From NCBI GenBank assembly GCA_947652605.1, contig OX393577.1, positions 36,583,466 through 36,647,465 of the forward strand: a stretch of 64,000 nt of DNA, given 5' to 3'. Position numbers and translations under genes: made by a program. This DNA comes from Elmis aenea (lineage: Eukaryota > Arthropoda > Insecta > Coleoptera > Elmidae). Below the pieces are notes generated by a model. The model had not been told where the DNA came from. It saw only the letters and a list, made by a program, of their open reading frames with translations, and did not search any database. Of this stretch, positions 22,538 through 34,500 are shown one piece after another. Within the stretch, counting starts at the first letter, position 1. Each line of letters opens with the position of its first letter.

Positions 22538-25500
22538 CTAAAAATTATAATATGTAGAAAGGTTACAGGTTACAAGTTAAGGATAGTTCACACGGTGACA
22601 TTTAAAGTCGCGACTTTAAATGTCACCGTGTGAACTACCCATTACAAGTACAAATATATGTATGTAGTAAACTCAGATCTCACGACCCCATTTTGCGTCG
22701 TTAGGAAGTTATTACTTAAATTTTGTTTTGAGTCGTTAATTTCCACATTTGCGTTGTTCACATGTTAAATGCTCTAGTCACGTAGGATGATTTCCTATTT
22801 TTATTACGAATGTTTGCAAGCGTTCAAGAATGGAATGTGTATAGAAGATGCAATAAGCACAACGTCAGTATTGGATATTGTCAATCAACAAACAATTTGT
22901 TGATAAATTTATACATCATAAATTAAACACATTACTCGTACGCAAATGTGCTTATAGACAAGAATAACAAGAATACAACTATCTTGAGACAGTCACGCTC
23001 AGGTAGCTAAAACCAACCACCGAGAAATGTACAGGCGGTCGAAAATTAAAATTGTTAAAATTTTTGTTTTATACTCTACGGTGTAATAATTGCTCTAGAT
23101 CTGTGTATTACGTAAAACAATGTTTAAGGGTCTAACCACCTTATAAAGATGATTACGAGTCATAATTAAAAATAATAAATACAAGAGTAATAAGTTCTCT
23201 TCCATAGCAGCACGACCTATGTACAGTACGGTCCGTCACAGTCACAGTCACAGTATTAAACAGTTCGCTAGCTATTGTTAGTTTCAAGAAAGTTCGCTCT
23301 TCAGGCGGTACATTAGGCCGCGTACAAACCAAGCTCGCGAGCTGTTCTAGAACAGTTAGCGAAACAGATCGTGAACAATGTGTGAACCTGGTGTAGACGG
23401 GAGTTCGCGAACAGTCCGCTACTTCGAAGAAAGTTCGCTCTTGAGCAGGTCCGTGGAAAGGCAGGGGCAGCGCAGGCACGAGACCAGGGCGCCGAAATGA
23501 TGGGGCGCCAAAATTTAAATTAATCGGCAATGTTCTCGTACTACGCACTGCGATAGAATATTACCATCATTCTATATGGCACGTTTCCTATGTACACAAT
23601 GAGTGATTACTAAAACCGAAGATTGGGATAAAAATATATTTTCCTCTCATTCTAAGGTGGACTAGACTAGCGATTCTTAACCGTGGGGCCGCGGCCCTCT
23701 GGGGGGCGGCGAAAAGTTTTATAAAACGCTTTTACTTTTTAAAATGTTGAAATCTTTAAAAAAATATTTTTTTCTCCTTATTTTGCTCGAACCATCGGAG
23801 AGATATCTTCTTAAATAAATCGTAATATTTTTGTTACTACAAACTAGGGGGCTGCAAAAATATTTTAGGATATTGGGGGGGCCGCGACTAATAAAAGGTT
23901 AAGAACCACTGGAGTAGACAATTTGGTCGCAATCGTAGAAAATCAATAAATCTAGAGCAAAACGCGTTTTATGATTTCTTCTGCCTATTAGTAACGATTT
24001 ATGGGGATGTAGTGATGTGATTTAACTATAAAAAAATATTGAAATTTAATTATTATTTTAGTTCAGTGTTTCTCGAAGTGTGGTTCGCAGACCCCTGGGG
24101 GTCCCTGAATCCGTCAAAAGGAGTTCCCCGAGCCTTTTTATGATGTTTGAAAATCATACAAAATTATTTTCCAGACTAAAATATTATCTACAAAAATATT
24201 CATTGGGGTTGTCTGCAAGCTTCTAATTTTGGAAGAAGTGCTTACAGTAAAACGTTTGAGAAACACTTGACTAATAAAAGGCTAATCCAAGGGGTGGGGG
24301 GCGCCATATTTAAGTTTGCCCCTGGTGCTAAATGCTCTAACCACGGCCCTGCTCTTGAGACGATACATCAAGGGGTTTGTTCGCAAAGAGGTGCTTGTCC
24401 TTTGTGAAGTTGTTGAAAATTGTGTCGTCAGAGAAGAATTCGGTAAATTTCTGAGGTTATACAGAAGAAATCCGATGAAACTTAAACAAAATTGGGGGTA
24501 TTATGGCGCACTATTGAAGAGCTTGTGTAAAGGCGAGTGAAAATCATTTTCACAAACATAAAAGCTTGATAACGTATTAATTTATAAAACACAAACACTT
24601 GCGAACTATTTACTAATGTTCCGAGAGCAGTTGGCGAACACACAATTTTTTTTTTGTGTAGAGGTTTTGTACTCGAACAGCGCGCGAACTTTTAATTTAG
24701 GCCCGTACACGGTTTAACACAACAGACTGCTGTTTCGCGGCCCTGTCGCCTTGTGTATATTGCAAGCGACGATTAATTTATAATTTCCTAAAATGTTTTT
24801 ACTGAACACTATAATTTTGCTAAATATTTTTGATGCTTTAGACCTTTAGAGGTTTCCAACAAAATTCATATTTCGTTTGAGTTGTTTTTATAGGGTAATA
24901 CCACCAAAGTGGAGTCTAAGTGTATTTTGGAAATGCACATAGTCTTACCTGAATATACAGATCTGTTTCGTGTAGTGTGAGCACTTTTACTGATTGTCCA
25001 GGTTGATAAAATCCGAACCATTCGGATTCGATTGGTTGCACCATGGAATCTTTTTCAAATTTTACCATAACAAAGTTATCTAGCGCTTGTAAGTTTGTAA
25101 TATATGACTGATTAACGTAGTTTTCATTGTTGATATCGGCAAGGAACGTACTGCCTTTTTTATAATCTTTTTCATTTAGAGGATCGTGCCAATATGTTGC
25201 TTGCGCTAGTGAATGTTGCAGCCAACTAAAACAATATTTAACTTTTTCAAACACTGAAGCATTTAATTTGAAAAAAAAACATAAAATTGGGATTAAATTT
25301 AATGAGAAGTAGTGATGACCAATTTAAAATAAATTAATACATCCACAAGTCTATTTAATTTGCATTCCTTTTATCAATTATTAGTTATGGATTCAAGATG
25401 GGTCCAGTCAAACAATAGATAACAAAATTAAAATCTATAATGAGTAAAAATAAAAAATAAAATTCGACTTGAAATTGTAAAGTATCACTTGTCGCGAAAA

Positions 25501-28500
25501 AATTTAAAAACTGCAAGTTTTATATCACATTTATCAGTGTCTGTAATATTTAATTTACAAGACTATCTACTAATAATAAAACGTTTTGTTAATGGATGAT
25601 AACAATACAAACACACATTTATACATGCAAGTGAAAATGGAAACGTTCAAACCTGAAGTAGGCAGCGTAGTTCAGTAATCTTCGAATGTAGTCACAAGTT
25701 GGATGAGAAAGTGATATACAGTTTGGAAGCCCATAAACACCTTGGTGTTGTCCTCCCAACGAAATGAAGTTTTTAGGTTTAGGATAAGGACAACGTTGAA
25801 TTAAACCTCGCCTGAAAATATGAAAAATGTCCTATTGTATAGAGTTTTACACAATTTTTCACGTGTTTTATCATTAGATATATACAGGGTGTGTAAAAAT
25901 TGGCGGAAGCGCTACACGTGGCGATGTTCTTCGTAAAATTCTAAGTCGAAAATCTTGATACGAAAATGTTGTACCATGCTTGCTGTGTCTGCAAGAGGTC
26001 CCCAAAAGTTTTGACATTTAGTCCTTTAATAAGCGTTATTATTTAATATTTTTTAATGAATAAGCTGCAATTTGGAATAAAAATAAACTTCGAATAGTAT
26101 TTTTTCCTAGATATTGTGTTCTTCCTTTCAAAAATTGGTGTTGAAAATATGTAAATCACTGATTTGAATGAAAATAATACATATGGCAACATTGTCATTC
26201 GCTGTCATCTGTGTTTTTCTCGTAATTATTTCTAGTTTGTGTTTTACGATACCCAAAAGTTTGTAGCTATGTTTACGAACTGAAGGCTTTTAGTTCGAAC
26301 AAAAATTGTAAATACCTAAGTAAAAATTGCTGATAAAAAAATGTCTAAACGCAAATCAATGAATGCAATGTTGCCAATTTTTTTTTTCTTTAAATGGTTC
26401 CTGAGGCCATAGGAAGCATGGTACAACATTTTTGTATCAAGATTTTCGACTTAGAATTTTACGAAGAACATCGTCACGTGTAGCGTTTCCGCCAATTTCT
26501 ACACACCCTGTATATACAACGTGAAACCATACAGCATAAATAGGGTCACAATTAACTACCGCGTTACATAGTTAACGGTTATTTGTGTTAACACGTTATC
26601 AGTATCACGAACAGCTCGATGCAAAATTAAATAAACAACATAACATTTGCTAAAATCCATCAAACTGAGAAAGTATTAAGACTGTGCAAATAAATTCAAT
26701 TGAAATTCATTTTGATGAACATATTAAAAACTGAACTTGGTTTATTTATCACTGACAAAAAAGTGTTTTGATCATCCTTAATAAGTGTTACAGTAAAATT
26801 ACTACAAGCATATTTGGTTAATGTTTTGTAAGTTTGAATAAGGTCAAAAAATTTTTAAGAAGTCTATTTAGAAATAATTATCGAACAAGTTTTCAAAATG
26901 TATAGGTACATTAGCACTTTCTTAAAATTCATAATTTATTTTTGATGTTTCAATGTTTAATTGTTTATAAGTGTTTTTTTTTCACAATCTTATATAAAAA
27001 CCAACAGTATGCAGGTGAAATCTCTATTACTTGATACATCTGTAACTCGATTTACCTCAGTTGCTCGACTTTAGAAAAAGCCCGTTGAAATCAGTTCACA
27101 CGAACTGTAAAAATTCTAATAACATCATTACCGTATTAAACTTTATGCCTTAATCCTCCACTCTAATTGCATATTTAAGAGAACCTCCCCAAGTTGATTT
27201 TCCTCCATAACTCGTTTTTTATAAACCTACATGAAAGCCGAGTAAGAGAGGTTTCAGCTGTACAATGAAACAACTTATGTTTAAGTCCCGATAAATTCTG
27301 AATTTTAATATTATATACAGGGTGTTTCACTTTTCGATGGGCCACTATTGCTATCTCCGTAAATAATGAAAATACAAGGTTAGTTAAATGGGACAAAAGT
27401 TAGCTATTTAGGTGTGTATTTCAAACCAGATTTGGTTTTGTTTAAAAATTCCATGGCTTGCGTGATATAACGAAAAAACCGAAATCGATCAAAATTTTTA
27501 AACTTAAATATCTCGGCTATTGTTGCGAATACACAAAAACGTCTAAAGAAAAAATTTTTGTAAATTTTGTTGTCTATAAGATGGCAATAGTCACTTTTTT
27601 TTAAATAAATTACCGTGCGAGATATTTGACAAAACAACTTTTTTTTAAATGGCAGTCGTAGTAGGTGATGACTTAGATTTAAAGGTAATTTTTTTCTCTT
27701 TACGATATAATATTATGTACGTCTATTTTCAAAAATAAGCGAAATAACCTAAAAAAATGCAAAATCATAAAATAAAAATCAAGGTTGCCATGAAAAAAAA
27801 AACACAATAACCGACTTCAATTGTTTTATTTCTACCCTTGCTTGTTTATTATAATAATTGTGTCAACTGGAAATAATGTAAATCGACATATGTAGATATT
27901 TTAAATCCTGTTTTGCTAATGTCATAGTAAGAGGTATAAACTACATTCATGTTATGGCTATTAGTATGATTATTTTAATTTCGCATTACATTTGTTGTAA
28001 TATTCCTGTTTAATGAGTGACATAATAGACAAGCAAAGCTGGAAATAAAACAATTGAAGTCGGTTTTTGTTTTTTACCATGGCAACCTTGATTTCTATCT
28101 TATGATTTTGCATTTTTTTAAGTTATTTCGCTTATTTTTGAAAATAGACATACATAATATTATATCATTGTAAAGAGAAAAAAATTACCTTTAAATCTAA
28201 GTCATCACCTACTACGACTGCTATTTAAAAAAAATTTGTTTTGTCAAATATCTCGCACGATAATTTATTTAAAAAAAATTGACTATCGCCATCTTATAGA
28301 CAACAAAATTTACAAAAAATTTTCCTTAGACGTTTTTGTGTATTCGCAACAATAGCCGAGATATTTAAGTTTAAAAATTTTGATCGATTTCGGTTTTTTC
28401 GTTATATCACGCAAGCCATGGAATTTTTAAACAAAACAAGATCTGTTTTGAAATACACACCTAAATAGCTAACTTTTGTCCCATTTAACCAACCTTGTAT

Positions 28501-31500
28501 TTTCATCATTTACGGAGATAGCAATAGTGGCCCATCGAAAAGTGAAACACCCTATATATGGCTTTTTTTTTTTTTTTGAAAACTAGTAGACTTACATAAA
28601 CTGAGATCCTTGTGAGAATCCTATGGCGTTATATCCATTGGCAAAGAGTGGATCAGCCTTCAGCATTTGACAAGCCATATCAATCTGTTTGTTCGGATGC
28701 ATGAGATAACTATTTTCTAAATCATCGATGACCGAGGATCCAATACGGATCGATAACATATGAACTCCTGGCATGGACTCGTTTAATCGCTTTTGCACTG
28801 CTCCCAGACTAAATGGGAAGCAGCAGGCATCGCCTATAATTGAGGAGTAATTAAAGAAAAAATAAACATACCTTTTTCTTTTTTATTGTACTCATTTTGT
28901 AAGAAATCATGAATTATCACTTTAAAAAGGGAGTAAGCGCACGTTCACTTTCTTTTGCACCCTGTATATCATAATTTAGCGACAAAAACAAAGTTATTGC
29001 TACTAAAACTTTTCATGTATTCGCTAAAAATATAAAATTACACGTTATGAACCTGATAGTGCGATTCAAATGAATTATTATTTAATTTACAATTCATGTT
29101 TATCAATTTAGTGAACGAGAGTAAACAGCTGGTACACAAAAAAGAATTTATTATATGTACCTAGAACAGCGTTTCCAGAAGTGGGTTTCGCGGAACTTTG
29201 GGCTTTCCACGAAACAATTCAGGAGTTCCGCGTGCTTGTTGGTGTTGCTTTGCTTAATTTTACAGCATTTAAATCAAGTCCCGAAATAAAGCATCAATTT
29301 TTATCAATATATTTTTGTTTTGTTTTACTTATTGTCTTGCAAAAATTGCAGAGGGTTCCGAAAAATAGAGGTATGGTTAGGATTCCGTAACTTTTGAAAA
29401 ATCGTGTAAGGGTCCACGACCAGAACAAGTTTGGGGAAACTGACACATTGACAAGATATGTCTAAATAAAAAAATGTTTTCGAGATTAGAATGATATTTT
29501 ACTACGTTTAAAATGGTAAGAATTAAGGGGTTTCCGACATTCGAGGCTCTACATAAAAATCTCACTGTGAAAAGAATATGATGGCTCTCTCAGTTCAAAA
29601 GTTAACTAGAAAACAAAAAATCCAAAATTTTCTTTTTGTTGTTCATGACCTTAATTTTTAGAGATATCAAAGTTTTAAAGCACTGTCTTAACGCAACTTT
29701 TTATTTTCTAAAAGTCGATTTAATTAGAGTTTGTGTCAGACGTTTCGTTGAAGGTAGGTAGTTAAAACTCTGAATACGATAATATTTTAAAGATAATCGT
29801 AAAAAACAAATACATATAACTTTTTTTTAAAGAAATTAACATTTCCATGAAAAATTAAACCTAGCTAAATTTTAACAAAATTTTAAACGGCATTAATTGT
29901 CGTAAATATTTTAAGTAATATTTTAGCAATTACAATGATTTTATATTATTCATGTCTATTCTTCTTCTCAAACTCATTTTGCCTTTTTAAGCGTCGGAGG
30001 GGGTTAATGTGTCCTGAGTCCATTTCTTCCATGCCCTTCTGTCTTTTGCTAGTGTTCTCATTTCCTCTGCTGCTTTTTTTAACCCTATTTTTTTATTTTG
30101 GTCTGTCCAATTTCTTCTTGGTCTCCCACTTTGCTTTTTGACTGGTTTTCCAATTTCAATCATTTTTCTTGTGATCCTGTCAGTTTCATTCTTGCTATAT
30201 GGCCATACCAGTTAAGTGTTTTATTTTTTTTTTCTATTATTGGTTCTTGTTCTGTTGTTCTCATTATTCTAAGGTGTTGCATTTCGATGGAGTTATTTTT
30301 AGCTTTGTCTTTTTCCGTAGCGTCCAATTTCCGAGGTGCGTGAAGGTGGCCGCGACTTTTTCGAAAGTGCAATTTTTTTAAATTGCATTAATTAGCGCCT
30401 AATTAGCGCCAATTGGCGCCGTAGCTTTTAAAATTAGCGCCTTTATAATAAAAAAGTTACACGCATTTAAAAAAAGTCGCGGCCAACTTCACGCAGCCGC
30501 GACTTTTTCGAATTTACAAAATTTAATGATGCCATCAATTAGCGCCTAATTAGCGCCAATTGGCGCCGTAGTTTCAAAAATTAGCGCCGTTATAATAAAA
30601 AAGTTACAGACACTTTAAAAAATCGCGGCCAACTTCACGCAGCCGCGACTTTTTCGAATTTACAAAATTTAATGATGCCATCAATTAGCGCCTAATTAGC
30701 GCCAATTAGCGCCGTAGTTTTAAAAATTAGCGCCGTTATAATAAAAAAGTTACAGACATTTTAAAAAATCGCGGCTAACTTCACACCGCGGAAATCTTGC
30801 AAACATACAGATTATAGGTTTTCTACTAATAAGTTCTGTGTTGAATACAATTGGCGCCAATTAGCGCCATACTTTAATAACCTCGGATTTATCAAATTAA
30901 TAAGTTACAGGTTATGGGTTAACACAGTGCGCAGGGCCGGTGCTGGACTCTAGCCGCCCGCGGCTATAGATATTTTGAGCCCATGCCAATGCGGATCGGG
31001 TACAAGTAGCTATGCTTTTACAATTATTCTAACCTAATCCACAGGGGTAAAAATATTCTAAAATAATGTGTTGAGCAAAGTGGCAATTTGTACAATGTCA
31101 TGTGTGCCGTTACAATCATTTTGTTTTTAACTTATATACTTCAACTAATGTTTTTGAATTATGTGTTCTCTGTTTACGTATATTTTAAATGACGTGTTAT
31201 AAATACCAGGTTAAATTTATAATTTTATTTTTATAATAAAGGTATCGATATAATAAAAAACTAAAAAATTAAAAAAGAACAATACAATGAATTTAAAAAG
31301 TAAACGAACAAACAACTTTAAAACTAAGTAATAAAGACCTTAAAATAATTAAGTAAATAGAGATCATTATATTGTGTATAATAACAAATGACATAAAAAA
31401 ATTGTTGAAGCTGCAATTGGGTTTACCTTTTTTGAGAGATCATCATATTTTTCATATGTACCATCAGATCTTTTGCTTATACAATAGTAATGTATTTGAT

Positions 31501-34500
31501 TGCGTTGATTGTTTTGTTTTACTGGTACATGGTCTATTTGTTTTTCATATAAATAGGTACAATGTATTACATAGTAAAATTAACAAGGAAACTACGGAAA
31601 AGTACGCTCAGGATTGAACCATCATTTTGTACACCTGCAATAAATGTAGCTCAACCCTGTACAGGAAATCATAACAATTGAAGAAATAAGTTGTTGTGGG
31701 TTATTCCAAAAATTCTAAAGTTTTACAATGGGCTTAACCATTTTTCGGGTAATTACTGATATATTAAATCTGTTAAATCTTGTATGTCACACTTTGCTTT
31801 CATTATCAAATGTTCCATTGAGCGTAAAAGAGTTATCAAAATTAGCTTATTACCACTATCAGCGAATAAAATATTTGAAATTGCATTTCGCATTTTTTTA
31901 CTAAGTAATTTTCGTGTTTTGTGTTGATATATGTAAGTACACTTAATTTGTTTTTGTGGTTGTATTATTTGTATTTTGGTGTCATTCTCGCTATTATCCA
32001 ATTGATGCAGTCTAGTAGAATAACATTTTAGTATAAATTAGTTGGAACTACTTCACTTTAGCGGTCAAATAGATAATAAAATATCTTCTACACAAAAATC
32101 AATTAACTCTTTAAAAAGAAAAATTGCTGGAGAATGCCAATGTAATATATCATATATTGTTGATAATATATCAAAAAACATTTTTAGTGCCATCGACAAA
32201 AAACAGTGCCCTAGGTGTAAAAGTAAAAGCGAAACTATTTTAAAATACATCAGTATTAATATTAACAATTTTAATATTGCTTTGATCGAAAGCAACATCA
32301 ACAATAATATATTACGATCGACAAAATGCAGAACTTGCACAAATAAAACCAAACACGATTTAAAACTTGAAAATCAGATTTTTATCGATTTAAATGGCAC
32401 AAACGAAATTATGCTGTCGAAAATTCCATTTTTAATAAGTATTGCAAAAAAAACATACATGTTTAGGGCTGCAATTGGTTTTATTCCACCTAGCGAAAAC
32501 ACAGGTATTGGACATTACTATTGTATAAGCAGAAGATCTGATGGTACATATGAAAAATATGATGATCTCTCAAAAAAGGTAAACCCAATTGCAGCTTCAA
32601 CAATTTTTTTATGTCATTTGTTATTATACACAATATAATGATCTCTATTTACTTAATTATTTTAAGGTCTTTATTACTTAGTTTTAAAGTTGTTTGTTCG
32701 TTTACTTTTTAAATTCATTGTATTGTTCTTTTTTAATTTTTTAGTTTTTTATTATATCGATACCTTTATTATAAAAATAAAATTATAAATTTAACCTGGT
32801 ATTTATAACACGTCATTTAAAATATACGTAAACAGGAACACATAATTCAAAAACATTAGTTGAAGTATATAAGTTAAAAACAAAATGATTGTAACGGCAC
32901 ACATGACATTGTACAAATTGCCACTTTGCTCAACACATTATTTTAGAATATTTTTACCCCTGTGGATTAGGTTAGAATATTTTTACCCCTGTGGATTAGG
33001 TTAGAATAATTGTAAAAGCATAGCTACTTGTACCCGATCCGCATTGGCATGGGCTCAAAATATCTATAGCCGCGGGCGGCTAGAGTCCAGCACCGGCCCT
33101 GCGCACTGTGTTAACCCATAACCTGTAACTTATTAATTTGATAAATCCGAGGTTATTAAAGTATGGCGCTAATTGGCGCCAATTGTATTCAACACAGAAC
33201 TTATTAGTAGAAAACCTATAATCTGTATGTTTGCAAGATTTCCGCGGTGTGAAGTTAGCCGCGATTTTTTAAAATGTCTGTAACTTTTTTATTATAACGG
33301 CGCTAATTTTTAAAACTACGGCGCTAATTGGCGCTAATTAGGCGCTAATTGATGGCATCATTGAATTTTGTAAATTCGAAAAAGTCGCGGCTGCGTGAAG
33401 TTGGCCGCGACTTTTTTTAAATGCGTGTAACTTTTTTATTATAAAGGCGCTAATTTTAAAAGCTACGGCGCCAATTGGCGCTAATTAGGCGCTAATTAAT
33501 GCAATTTAAAAAAATTGCACTTTCGAAAAAGTCGCGGCCACCTTCACGCACCTCAATTTCCGGATGCTTAGGTTATTGTTGGTAATGTTACCATATTATG
33601 GATGTTCATTTTCACTTTTATGTCAATATCTTTGTGTCCTAGTATTGTTTTGTGTAATGAGTAATATATTTTTGTTGATTAGTTCGCTTTATTTGTTAAT
33701 TCGGCATTTATTTTTCCATAATCTGTTTATTTATTATTCATATCTATAAGTTATTAAAAATATGCAATATTATTCGGTTTTTTAAATTAAGCAAAAATAT
33801 AAAAATTATGGTTGACACATTCTTTAAAATATTTTCATTAAAGCAACAGCTTATCTAATAATGTTCTAAATACAGAAAATTATGAAACTGATTAGACTAC
33901 CAACAAAACACCAATTAAATGTAGATTTTTATTATTAATAGATTTTATAATTATTTTGTTGTAAACCTTTATCCAGTGTAAAAAAAATTGTACGTGGTTG
34001 TGGCTTTACAAAACACAAGCCTGGCCAGTACTGGCATTTTTATTGCATCCATTTTTAAAAATTATTAATAACTTTAACTTTCCGTTTTTTTGGGAAATGT
34101 AAGTCAGTATATTTGAATCCTCTGCGGTTATTTTTTAAACTGCACCTATATTATGAAAAATCCTTGTATTCAGAATTTTTGAACTACCTTTTTATGCAAA
34201 AATCCAATATGACTCATGTAAGAAATAACAGCGTTGCTGGTCCGCATTACTCACAAGCGTCTGAAACAAAATTTAATTAGATCAGAAAATCAAAAGTTGC
34301 TCCCCAAAGGTAATTTTACTTTGTTATATCTTTTAAAATAAAGGCGATTAAGTAGGGTTTATTAAAAAAAAACACAATTTTTGAAAAACTTTTGAACGAT
34401 AGGTACGTTTTTTCAAAAAGGATGCCAATACGAAATTAAGAAAAAATAAATAAATATCAGCTTGATTTTATAAGTGATTTTTAAACGAAGATTTCAAATA

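Larger units (their letters stand above)
30333..33553. mobile_element. 3.2-kb foldback element with 8-bp target duplication
   Basis: Flanked by CAATTTCC at 30325-30332 and 33554-33561. Ends are GAGGTGCGTGAAGGTGGCCG and its complement (CGGCCACCTTCACGCACCT). The left arm spans 30333-31493 and the right arm about 32508-33553. Arms hold tandem units of about 146 bp, each with GCCGCGACTTTTTCGAA and runs of AATTAGCGCC/AATTGGCGCC: three on the left, about two on the right. The right arm also has an extra copy of a 29-bp unit at 32943-33000. The unique centre carries an ORF whose last 40 or so codons lie in the right arm. The superfamily is not recognised; an 8-bp duplication occurs in hAT, P and some others. 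Confidence 0.9.

Noticed and set aside
23153..23548. 131-codon open frame on the minus strand
   Set aside because: Falls in repeat-derived GTTCGC-rich sequence in PPT1 intron 4; composition and content are not protein-like.
29181..29390. 69-codon open frame
   Set aside because: Lies inside the hAT-like MITE at 29167-29442.
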